DNA of 12,973 nucleotides from CAZOOR01 sp964581505 (GTDB lineage: Bacteria > Bacteroidota > Ignavibacteria > Kapaibacteriales > UBA2268). The notes under the pieces were generated by a model. The model ran no database searches, had not been told where the DNA came from, and saw nothing but the letters and a program-made list of their open reading frames with translations. The stretch's first letter is position 1. The number at the start of each line of letters is the position of its first letter. The DNA lies in contig CAZOOR010000072.1 of the NCBI GenBank assembly GCA_964581505.1, positions 1 to 12,973 on the forward strand. The letters are read 5' to 3'. Shown one piece after another: positions 1-6,676 of this stretch. A program made the translations under genes and the position numbers.

Positions 1-65
1 TCCTCACCCCAGCCCTCTGGATATGTATTGATGTTATAAGTATTATTATTTTGTTTATTATATGT

Positions 66-85
66 TGCAAATATGTTAATTTGCA
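66..85. promoter_or_regulatory. Perfect 7-bp dyad upstream of the acyl-CoA ligase
   Basis: TGCAAAT (66-72), a 6-base spacer and ATTTGCA (79-85) form a perfect inverted repeat about 30 bp before the ATG at 116. A dimeric regulator site is one reading. In AT-rich DNA, chance is the other. A TTTG at 50-53 and a TAATTTG at 77-83 resemble a Bacteroidota-type promoter with overly long spacing (23 bp), so the dyad would overlap the polymerase site. No regulator can be named. Confidence 0.3.
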
Positions 86-115
86 TTTTTGTTATTGAAA
101 AATGATTAGAAGATT

Positions 116-2167
116 ATGATAGTTAGAGAATTAACCGAGCCGAAGAGTATCGTTGTCGTTGGTGCATCTAATGATGTACATAAACCCGGTGGCAAATTAT
201 TAAAGAATTTGCTTGATTATGATTATGAAGGCGAAATTTATGCAGTTAATCCCAAGGAAGATGATGTTCAGGGTTTAAAGTGCTATAAGTCCGTAGCTGA
301 TTTGCCTGATGTGGAACTTGCGTTTATTGCAATAGCGGCAAAGTATTCGGAAGATACGATTAATGTGTTGGCTGATGATAAAGGGACGCGTGGGTTTGTT
401 ATTCTGTCTGCGGGCTTTAGTGAAGTGGGCGATGAAGGGCGGCGTTTGGAGGAGAGAATCGCCGCAAAAGTTGAGAGTGTTGGCGGCACCTTGATTGGAC
501 CTAACTGTATCGGCGTATTGACTCCGAGTTATGCCGGTGTTTTTGCCGGACCTATCCCAAAATTAAATCCGAAGGGTTGTGATTGTGTTTCGGCTTCTGG
601 TGCAACTATGGTGTTTATTCTTGAGACGGCAATACCTATGGGATTATCTTTTGCGAGTATTTATTCTGTCGGCAATAGTGCGCAAATCGGTGTTGAGGAA
701 GTGTTGGAATATTGGGACGAGACCTTTGACGCTGGGGCGAGTTCGCGGGTAAAATTGCTGTATATGGAGCAAGTAAAAAAGCCGGAGAAATTATTGAAGC
801 ATGCTCGCTCTCTCATTGAAAAGGGTTGCCGTATTGCTGCCGTAAAAGCCGGAACAACTGATGCCGGCTCACGTGCTGTGTCGTCTCATACGGGGGCGTT
901 GGCGGGTTCGGATACAGCTACTGATGCTTTGTTGAGGAAAGCGGGTATTGTCCGTTGTTACAGTCGCGAAGAATTGGTCTATGTTGCGGGCATTTTGCAA
1001 CATAAGGAGCTGGAAGGCAAAAATATAGCCGTGATTACTCATGCGGGTGGTCCGGGGGTATTGCTGACGGACGAGCTGACGCGTGGCGGGTTGAACGTGC
1101 CTCATATTGAGGGCGAAGCCGCCGCCGAGTTGAAATCGAAGCTCTTCCCGGGTTCGTCAGTTGCCAATCCGATTGATTTTCTTGCTACTGGAACTGCTGA
1201 ACAGTTAGGGACAATATTGGATTATGTTGATAATAAGTTTGCTAATATTGACGGTTCGGTTGTGATATTTGGAACGACAGGAATGTGGGACGTTAGCAAT
1301 GTATATGATGTACTGCACGATAAGATGAATACTTGTCGTAAGCCGATATTTCCGGTGCTACCTTCTGTGGTTCAGGCGGGTGATGCCATAAAGCATTTCG
1401 AGTCTTTGGGCAGGATTGCTTTTACCGATGAAGTTATGCTTGGGAAGGCGTTATGCAAGGTGCAAAACGCGCATAAGCCATTTGCCGTAAACGGAAAAAT
1501 AGAGATTGATACAAAGGCGATTCGCAAGGTTATTGACGGCAATGATGAGGGTTATCTTAGTCCTGATGATGTGCGTAGTTTACTTGTGGCGGCGGGAATC
1601 AGTCATACTCGGGAATTTGTAGTTACTGATATATCCCAAGCAGTAGCAGTTGCAGAGAAAATCGCTTTTCCGCTTGTGATGAAAGTGGTCGGTCCCGTGC
1701 ATAAATCCGATGTGGGCGGTGTGCGTTTGAATATCGAAAGCATCGAAGATGTAAAGAAAGTTTTTGCCGAGTTGTTCTCAATTGATGATGCAAGTGGCGT
1801 TCTTATGCAAGAAATGCTGAGTGGTACGGAAGTATATGTCGGGGCAAAGCGAGAGGATTCTTCGCATTTGATTTTATGCGGTCTGGGTGGAATATTTGTT
1901 GAAGTGCTGAAAGATGTTTCAGCGGCAATAACACCTGTCGGTAAAGAGGAAGCCGAATATATGCTTAAGAATATCAAAGCGTATGACATTATTAAGGGTG
2001 TGCGCGGACGCGAAGGTGTGAATGAGGAATTTCTTACAGATGTAATTATTCGCGTGAGTGCATTGGTGGAGGCGGCTCCCGAAGTAGCCGAGATGGACAT
2101 TAATCCTTTATTGGGTACGCAGGAGTATGTAAAGGCAGTTGATGCGAGGATATTATTGAAGAAATAG
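116..2167 (+). CDS. ADP-forming acetate/acyl-CoA ligase, fused alpha-beta subunits
   Basis: A 683-residue protein of the NDP-forming acyl-CoA synthetase family, which converts acyl-CoA + ADP + Pi to acid + CoA + ATP (or the reverse) in the cytoplasm. Domain order is a CoA-binding Rossmann domain (about 5-130, with VVVGAS near 13), succinyl-CoA-ligase-like domains (about 150-460) and a C-terminal ATP-grasp domain (about 465-683, with PLVMKVVGPVHKSDVGGV). The SSHTGALAG motif places the expected phospho-histidine at His258, so the key catalytic residue is present. Alpha and beta parts, separate in some archaea, are fused here at full length. Whether the acid is acetate, propionate or an aryl/branched acid cannot be read from sequence. 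It stands alone as a transcription unit. The ATG at 116 is used; no strong Shine-Dalgarno is seen. Confidence 0.9.
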   Translation: MIVRELTEPKSIVVVGASNDVHKPGGKLLKNLLDYDYEGEIYAVNPKEDDVQGLKCYKSVADLPDVELAFIAIAAKYSEDTINVLADDKGTRGFVILSAGFSEVGDEGRRLEERIAAKVESVGGTLIGPNCIGVLTPSYAGVFAGPIPKLNPKGCDCVSASGATMVFILETAIPMGLSFASIYSVGNSAQIGVEEVLEYWDETFDAGASSRVKLLYMEQVKKPEKLLKHARSLIEKGCRIAAVKAGTTDAGSRAVSSHTGALAGSDTATDALLRKAGIVRCYSREELVYVAGILQHKELEGKNIAVITHAGGPGVLLTDELTRGGLNVPHIEGEAAAELKSKLFPGSSVANPIDFLATGTAEQLGTILDYVDNKFANIDGSVVIFGTTGMWDVSNVYDVLHDKMNTCRKPIFPVLPSVVQAGDAIKHFESLGRIAFTDEVMLGKALCKVQNAHKPFAVNGKIEIDTKAIRKVIDGNDEGYLSPDDVRSLLVAAGISHTREFVVTDISQAVAVAEKIAFPLVMKVVGPVHKSDVGGVRLNIESIEDVKKVFAELFSIDDASGVLMQEMLSGTEVYVGAKREDSSHLILCGLGGIFVEVLKDVSAAITPVGKEEAEYMLKNIKAYDIIKGVRGREGVNEEFLTDVIIRVSALVEAAPEVAEMDINPLLGTQEYVKAVDARILLKK

Positions 2168-2260
2168 GGGATAGTCCCGAGTGCTTGCTCGGGTTAATTT
2201 GCATTTATTTTTATACCGCACCCTGAAGAATGCGGTTATAAGAATAAACATACTATCCCC
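2167..2260. repeat. Structured intergenic inverted-repeat element (three-way junction)
   Basis: GGGGATAGT (2167-2175, its first G being the end of the TAG stop) pairs perfectly with ACTATCCCC (2252-2260). Inside lie two more hairpins: CCCGAG/CTCGGG (2176-2181 and 2188-2193, loop TGCTTG) directly abutting the outer stem, and TATACCGCA/TGCGGTTATA (2212-2220 and 2231-2240) with one bulged base. Folded as RNA this gives a three-way junction right after the acyl-CoA ligase stop codon. It may end or stabilise that transcript, or be a copy of a palindromic intergenic repeat family. There is no long T-run, so it is not a standard intrinsic terminator. Confidence 0.55.
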
Positions 2261-2271
2261 TTCCTACTCTT

Positions 2272-2300
2272 TGCATTATATCACCAATAAGGTGAATGCA
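2272..2300. repeat. Bulged hairpin in the intergenic region before purH
   Basis: TGCATT (2272-2277) plus CACC (2282-2285) pair with GGTG (2291-2294) plus AATGCA (2295-2300), leaving a 4-base ATAT bulge and an AATAA(G)-type loop. It lies between the three-way junction element and the purH terminator. The function is unknown. Confidence 0.4.
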
Positions 2301-2311
2301 GGTAACCAAAC

Positions 2312-2342
2312 AAAAAAGACTGCCTTGCTCGGCAGCCTTTTT
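2312..2342 (-). terminator. Rho-independent terminator of folC-purH (possibly bidirectional)
   Basis: Read on the minus strand, a GGCTGCC / GGCAGTC stem (one G-U pair) with loop GAGCAA is flanked by A5 on the left and T6 on the right, 20 bp after the purH stop. On the + strand the same hairpin ends in CCTTTTT, so it could also stop transcripts coming from the acyl-CoA ligase. Confidence 0.8.
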
Positions 2343-2361
2343 AAATAGTGATAACAATTAT

Positions 2362-3912
2362 TTAATGCTTAAAATGGCGCATACCCGTAAAGACCATTGC
2401 AATACCAAGTTTATCGGCAGCAGCAATAACTTCTTCGTCTCGAATTGAGCCGCCCGGCTGGATAACAGCAGTAGCACCGGCTTCAGCGGCTTGCTCCACG
2501 CCATCAGGAAATGGGAAGAAAGCATCGGAAGCGCAAGCACTGCCTTTCAAATCAAGTCCCATCAACTCCGCTTTTGCAACGGCAATCCTTGCCGAATCAA
2601 CACGGCTCATTTGCCCTGCACCAACGCCAAGTGTGCGGTCGTGTGCCGTGTAAACTATTGAATTGGATTTGACGTGCTTGCATACTCGCCAACTGAACAT
2701 TAATGCTTTCATTTCCTCTTCTGTGGGTTGGCGTTTTGTAACTACACGAAGTTTTTCTTCGTTCAATAATTTTGTATCCGTCTGCTGTCTTAGATAGCCG
2801 CCCGTAACAGATTTCAAGTCATAAGAAATATGCTCTCTCAAAGCATTGTAATCGGCTACAATCAAACGTCTATCGCGTTTCTTTTGTAATACTTCGAGAG
2901 CGGCTTCGGTAAACTCCGGTGCAATTATCAGCTCCGTAAATATACCGTGAACTTTTTCGGCAAATTCTTTGTCAACCAGACGATTGACGGTAATAATTCC
3001 TCCAAATGGTGAAACCGTGTCTGTAGCAAATGCCTTATCCCAAGCATCAAGCAGAGTGTCTGCGGTAGCTACGCCGCAAGGATTCGTGTGCTTGATAATC
3101 GCAACAGTCGGCTCTTCATCGAATTCCAATATTAACTTTGCGGCAGAATCAATATCAATAATATTATTATACGAAAGCTCCTTACCATGCAGTTGCTTAA
3201 ATATATTATGGAACTCACCGTAAAGTACAGCGGCTTGATGCGGGTTTTCGCCGTAACGCAAGCTCTGAATTTTCTTCATAGGAATTGAAAATTTATCCGG
3301 TTCAGTCATTTTTGTTTGCTTGCGCAAATAATCGGAAATCAGTGTGTCATAATATGCAGTATGTGTAAATACATCAGCGGCAAGTTCCAGACGGTATTGC
3401 TCGTTAATTGTACCGCTGTCTTTTAGCATCTCTAATATTTCGCTATATCTTTCGGGATTGGTTACGGGAGCAGTCCAGAGGTAATTCTTTGCGGCGGCGC
3501 GTAGCATACCCGGTCCGCCAATATCAATGTTTTCAATCATTTCATCGTGAGGTAGCTGTTTTTCAAGAGCCGCTTCAAACGGATATAAATTGACAACGAG
3601 TAAGTCAATAGATTCCAAGCCATGAGTCTTCATCTGTTTGACGTGTTCCTCATTATCCAATACGGCGAGCAAACCTGCATGAATCTTTGGGTGCAAGGTT
3701 TTGACTCTTCCGTCCATAATTTCCGGGAAGTCCGTTAAATCCGAGATACTTCTAACGGGAATACCGGCATCGGCAATGGTTTTCATAGTGCCGCCGGTAG
3801 AAAAAATCTCAATATCAAGAGCCGCTAACTCTTTAGCGAAATCAATAATTCCGTTTTTATCAGAAACAGATATCAATGCTCTTTTGATTTTGTGTGTGTC
3901 AGCTGTCAGCAT
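2362..3912 (-). CDS. purH: Bifunctional AICAR transformylase / IMP cyclohydrolase
   Basis: This enzyme catalyses the last two steps of de novo purine synthesis: formylation of AICAR with 10-formyl-tetrahydrofolate, then ring closure to IMP. The 516-residue length is normal. An N-terminal MGS-like cyclohydrolase domain (about 8-155) carries KTLHPKIHAG at 71-80. The transformylase part has RYGENPHQ (219-226) and the IIKHTNPCG motif with the catalytic Lys274-His275 pair. The C-terminus ends in the family-typical TGMRHFKH. The ATG at 3912 is supported by an AAGGAAA Shine-Dalgarno (+ strand 3919-3924), one of the few clear ones here. It lies 25 bp downstream of folC, so the two are probably co-transcribed, which makes sense because FolC product retains the folate that PurH consumes. 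Confidence 0.97.
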   Translation of the reverse strand: MLTADTHKIKRALISVSDKNGIIDFAKELAALDIEIFSTGGTMKTIADAGIPVRSISDLTDFPEIMDGRVKTLHPKIHAGLLAVLDNEEHVKQMKTHGLESIDLLVVNLYPFEAALEKQLPHDEMIENIDIGGPGMLRAAAKNYLWTAPVTNPERYSEILEMLKDSGTINEQYRLELAADVFTHTAYYDTLISDYLRKQTKMTEPDKFSIPMKKIQSLRYGENPHQAAVLYGEFHNIFKQLHGKELSYNNIIDIDSAAKLILEFDEEPTVAIIKHTNPCGVATADTLLDAWDKAFATDTVSPFGGIITVNRLVDKEFAEKVHGIFTELIIAPEFTEAALEVLQKKRDRRLIVADYNALREHISYDLKSVTGGYLRQQTDTKLLNEEKLRVVTKRQPTEEEMKALMFSWRVCKHVKSNSIVYTAHDRTLGVGAGQMSRVDSARIAVAKAELMGLDLKGSACASDAFFPFPDGVEQAAEAGATAVIQPGGSIRDEEVIAAADKLGIAMVFTGMRHFKH

Positions 3913-3937
3913 AGTAATTTCCTTTTAAAAAATAATG

Positions 3938-5239
3938 TTAATATTCTAAATATTTCAAAACCTCACCGGCAAGATAAAACGAACCGCATATCAGCAGGGG
4001 TTCGCCTAACTTATTTGCATAGATATAGGCATCAATAACATCTTTGTAATATGTGTATTCAATATCAGCCGCCTGTGCAATTTTCTCAAATTGAGCTCCA
4101 TCTGTTGCACGCTGATTATCCGGTGTAGTAAAGACAAAACGTCCAGCTATCGGAAGCAATTCATTGAGCATAGCAGGAATATCTTTATCATTCATAGCCG
4201 CAAATAATATATTGAATTTTGAATCCTTATACTTTGAATTCAATATAGTTTCTTTCAATGCTTTGATACTTGCAGGATTATGCGCTCCGTCCAGTATCAC
4301 CGGCGGCTTTTTACTAATGAATTCAGTCCTTGCTCGGAAAAATATATTATCACGCATATATTCAACTCCGGCTTCAATGTCGGGACCTCTGATTTCCAGT
4401 TCTTTCTGCAAATTGTCTGCGGCGGCAATAACAAGGCGGAGGTTCTCAATCTGATGTTGTCCCGGAAGTTTAAAATGCACGGTAAACGTTTCGTTTTGAA
4501 TATTCAATTCCAGAACTCGATTGAGCGAATGAGTGAATTTGGTTATCTTTGGTAATGTATAATCACCGGCAAAAATAAGCGGTGCCGAAACAGCATTTGA
4601 TTTTTCTACAAATATATTCTTTATTTCATCTTCGTCATTCATCACCACAACGGGAATATTGTTTTTAATAATACCCGCTTTCTCTTCGGCTATTTCAGCA
4701 ATTGTATTTCCGAGATATTCGCTATGGTCATTGTCAATTGCAGTAATTACGGACAGCACCGGTGTAATAACATTTGTTGCATCATAGCGTCCGCCCATTC
4801 CTGCTTCAATTACGGCAAGAGCAACATTATTCTCAGCAAAATAATCAAAAGCAATAGCAGTAGTGATTTCAAAAAAAGTAGTTTGTTCGTCAGCCACAGA
4901 TAGATATTTAGCCGCAAGGCGTTTCAAATCATCATCGGAAATCATCTTGCCGTTAATTTGAATTCTTTCGTTGAATTTAACCAAATGCGGCGAAGTATAT
5001 AAGCCCGTATTATGCCCCGCCTCAATAAGAATTGATGCAAGCATAGAACTGACAGAACCTTTGCCATTAGTACCGCTGATATGAACAGACTTAAACTTAT
5101 TCTGGGGATTATCATATTTATCCAATAGTGCAGAAATTCGCTCAAGTCCGGGCTTTATACCGAAGCGTCTCAAAGAAAATAATTTATCAAGAATACTGTC
5201 TAAATTATCACTATTAATATTTTTGTTATCTTTTTTCAT
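3938..5239 (-). CDS. folC: Folylpolyglutamate synthase / dihydrofolate synthase
   Basis: A Mur-ligase-family enzyme that adds glutamate to dihydropteroate and/or to tetrahydrofolates in the cytoplasm. It shows the P-loop SGTNGKGS (about residues 55-62), TSPHL, the VIEAGMGGRYDATNV segment, DNDHSEYLG with IAEEKAGII, and the ligand-binding VILDGAHNPAS motif of the C-terminal domain. At about 433 residues it is full length. I choose the ATG at 5239. A TTG eight codons upstream (5263) lies within a TAAATTTG promoter-like box and is probably not translated. It is the first gene of a pair with purH. Whether it performs both activities cannot be decided from the sequence; no separate folP or folC is visible nearby. 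Confidence 0.93.
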   Translation of the reverse strand: MKKDNKNINSDNLDSILDKLFSLRRFGIKPGLERISALLDKYDNPQNKFKSVHISGTNGKGSVSSMLASILIEAGHNTGLYTSPHLVKFNERIQINGKMISDDDLKRLAAKYLSVADEQTTFFEITTAIAFDYFAENNVALAVIEAGMGGRYDATNVITPVLSVITAIDNDHSEYLGNTIAEIAEEKAGIIKNNIPVVVMNDEDEIKNIFVEKSNAVSAPLIFAGDYTLPKITKFTHSLNRVLELNIQNETFTVHFKLPGQHQIENLRLVIAAADNLQKELEIRGPDIEAGVEYMRDNIFFRARTEFISKKPPVILDGAHNPASIKALKETILNSKYKDSKFNILFAAMNDKDIPAMLNELLPIAGRFVFTTPDNQRATDGAQFEKIAQAADIEYTYYKDVIDAYIYANKLGEPLLICGSFYLAGEVLKYLEY

Positions 5240-5260
5240 TTTTTCATCTTTTGTAAATAA

Positions 5261-5268
5261 CAAATTTA
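5261..5268 (-). promoter_or_regulatory. Bacteroidota-type -7 element of folC-purH
   Basis: On the minus strand TAAATTTG matches the TAnnTTTG consensus known for the primary sigma factor of Bacteroidota. It predicts a transcript start about 10-15 bases before the folC ATG at 5239. The only TTTG upstream (5294-5297) is 25 bp away, longer than the usual 19-21, so the -33 part is doubtful. Confidence 0.35.
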
Positions 5269-5278
5269 TTAATAATTA

Positions 5279-5287
5279 TGTTATAAT
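5279..5287 (+). promoter_or_regulatory. Extended -10 promoter of the SDR gene
   Basis: TGTTATAAT is a perfect TGnTATAAT extended -10 box, predicting a start near 5294 and a leader of about 35 bases before the ATG at 5330. No good -35 is visible, which an extended -10 tolerates. It is back to back with the folC promoter region. Confidence 0.4.
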
Positions 5288-5329
5288 TATCCCCAAAATA
5301 TCATTATGTAAAAAAAATGGAAAATTTTT

Positions 5330-6046
5330 ATGAAAAACAAACGAATTTGGCTGACCGGTGCAAGTAGAGGTATAGGATTTGAAACTGCAAAATTATTGGC
5401 AAAAAATGATGTTACATTATTTCTGTCTGCACGCCGAAGGGAATCTTTTGATGATGTAATTCAGCACTTTCAATCATCTGAAAAAGTTTACATTATTCCT
5501 TGCGATGTTTCTAATTCCGATAATGTGAAAAATGCTTATGCCGAAATAAAGGAAATAAAAGGTGGTGTGGATATTCTTATCAATAATGCGGGTATTGGTA
5601 TATTTAAGAGTTTTTTAGAAACAAGCGAAAAAGACTTTGACGATACTATCGCAACAAATCTAAAAGGTGTGTTCTTATGCACAAAAGCAGTGCTACCTGA
5701 TATGCTTGAAAATAAAGGGAATGGAATAATAATAAATATTCTATCAGTAGCAACACAAACTGTGTTTGAAGGTACAGCGATATACTCGGCAAGTAAATCC
5801 GCACTACTTGCTATGGATAGGGTACTTCGTAATGAAGTTCGTTCGAAAGGTATTAGGATAATTGACATTTTGCCCGGTGCTACGGAATCCGATATGTGGG
5901 ACGAAAAAACACGCGCTAAGTTCTGCGACAGAATGATGCAACCCGTTGATGTGGCAAAAGTTATTGTAAACACAATAAAAATGAATATGGAAGAACGGTT
6001 AATAACGGAAGAAATAATAATGCGACCAATCGGAGGAGACTTGTAG
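5330..6046 (+). CDS. SDR family NAD(P)-dependent oxidoreductase
   Basis: A classical short-chain dehydrogenase/reductase of 238 residues, the normal size. The Rossmann cofactor motif TGASRGIG lies at 9-16, NNAG at 85-88 and the structural Asn at 110. The catalytic triad is Ser139, Tyr152 and Lys156 in YSASK. The SARRR stretch after the second strand (about 33-37) has basic residues and suggests a preference for NADP(H), which is inference. The PGATESDMW segment after the active site is typical of 3-oxoacyl-ACP reductase/sepiapterin-like SDRs, but the substrate cannot be named. The gene is monocistronic: divergent from folC and convergent with the HTH gene. Its stop codon sits in the loop of a 9-bp hairpin. 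Confidence 0.92.
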   Translation: MKNKRIWLTGASRGIGFETAKLLAKNDVTLFLSARRRESFDDVIQHFQSSEKVYIIPCDVSNSDNVKNAYAEIKEIKGGVDILINNAGIGIFKSFLETSEKDFDDTIATNLKGVFLCTKAVLPDMLENKGNGIIINILSVATQTVFEGTAIYSASKSALLAMDRVLRNEVRSKGIRIIDILPGATESDMWDEKTRAKFCDRMMQPVDVAKVIVNTIKMNMEERLITEEIIMRPIGGDL

Positions 6047-6062
6047 AGAATCACCTCCGATT
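6028..6062 (+). terminator. Hairpin enclosing the SDR stop codon
   Basis: AATCGGAGG (6028-6036) and CCTCCGATT (6054-6062) are perfect 9-bp inverted repeats with a 17-base loop containing the TAG stop at 6044-6046. No T-tract follows, so it may act as a 3' stabiliser or weak terminator rather than a classic intrinsic terminator. Confidence 0.35.
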
Positions 6063-6151
6063 AATCATGCGGTTATAGGGCTTTATATGAAAATATAAAT
6101 GTGTGTATTACCTGCACCAAAAAAGGGTTTCTTAGATACAGATAAAATTTC

Positions 6152-6466
6152 TTATTCCTCTAACTTTAAGTCAGATAACAACTTGTAATCGCGTTCCTTT
6201 TTAACATGTCCATCTTTTTTTCTCGGACGTCCCGGCTTCGGAGCGTCAGCAAGACCCTCAATTCCATGTTCTTCCCAATGGACGAACCACCTGCTGATAG
6301 TATCGCGATGAACCTCAAATATATCGGCAATCGCATCAATACTATACTTTTTGTTACTTAGCAATAGAGCATGCGCTCTTTGCCTAATTCTGATTGTATC
6401 GGACGTCTGCATCATAACCCACAATTTTTTGACGTCCTCTTCAGCCAATTTGTTTATAAATCTCAT
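6152..6466 (-). CDS. Orphan IS630-type helix-turn-helix protein
   Basis: About 104 residues resembling the first, DNA-binding part of IS630-family transposases. An arginine-rich helix (RIRQRAHALLL) is followed by a homeodomain-like HTH (YSIDAIADIFEVHRDTISRWFVHWEEHGIEGL) and the GRPRKK linker where the DDE catalytic domain or orfB would normally begin. Here the frame ends some 20 residues later at TAA, and only about 105 bp separate it from the SDR gene, so no DDE domain can fit. The ATG at 6466 is preceded by a GGGGA Shine-Dalgarno-like run; a TTG at 6481 is less likely. It could be a leftover of an insertion sequence or a domesticated regulator. No terminal inverted repeats were recognised. 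Confidence 0.75.
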   Translation of the reverse strand: MRFINKLAEEDVKKLWVMMQTSDTIRIRQRAHALLLSNKKYSIDAIADIFEVHRDTISRWFVHWEEHGIEGLADAPKPGRPRKKDGHVKKERDYKLLSDLKLEE

Positions 6467-6494
6467 TTGCAATCCCCACAAATAATTTTAAAAT

Positions 6495-6522
6495 ATTGTA
6501 ACTAATTCTGAATCAAGTACAA
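6495..6522 (-). promoter_or_regulatory. Possible promoter of the HTH gene
   Basis: On the minus strand TTGTAC (6522-6517), 16 bp and TACAAT (6500-6495) give a plausible sigma-70-like promoter about 30 bp before the ATG at 6466. The -35 matches only three positions of the consensus, so it is tentative. Confidence 0.3.
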
Positions 6523-6558
6523 TACTTAATTCAAAGTTAAATATAATAAATTATTTAT

Positions 6559-6594
6559 AAAATACCAAGTTATAGGTATTTTTTCTTTTTTTTT
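6559..6594 (+). terminator. Intrinsic terminator on the + strand with no gene directly before it
   Basis: AAAATACC (6559-6566), an 8-base loop and GGTATTTT (6575-6582) form a perfect 8-bp stem followed by TTC and a run of T. This is a standard rho-independent shape. The nearest + strand gene upstream is the SDR, ending at 6046 on the far side of the minus-strand HTH gene. It would end SDR read-through or a short leader/antisense RNA. Confidence 0.55.
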
Positions 6595-6640
6595 AATACA
6601 GTATATTATTTCTGTTATCGTTCTCCATTATAATATTTTA

Positions 6641-6669
6641 TTGGAGAAATTGAGAGAATCTGATATAAT
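6641..6669 (+). promoter_or_regulatory. Promoter of the eIF-2B-like gene, implying a leaderless mRNA
   Basis: TTGGAG (6641-6646), 17 bp and TATAAT (6664-6669), the latter preceded by TG at 6661-6662 to give a perfect extended -10. Transcription should start about 7 bases on, at or next to the A of the ATG at 6677. The TTG that an ORF finder would use as start is therefore probably the -35 box. Confidence 0.5.
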
Positions 6670-6676
6670 ATACAAA

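Noticed and set aside
1..115. Promoter or repeat at the left edge (TCCTCACCCC... start and TTTG / TAATTTG pair)
   Set aside because: The opening bases are cut by the window edge, and the promoter-like pair has wrong spacing; only the dyad at 66-85 is reported, at low confidence.
1603..2100. 165-codon open frame on the minus strand inside the acyl-CoA ligase
   Set aside because: Ser/Thr-rich shadow of a well-supported conserved ATP-grasp domain; no family motif.
5536..6054. 172-codon minus-strand frame over the SDR gene
   Set aside because: Fully antisense to conserved SDR motifs; composition is that of a shadow frame.
6047..6640. Complete insertion sequence around the HTH gene
   Set aside because: No terminal inverted repeats, target duplication or DDE domain could be recognised.
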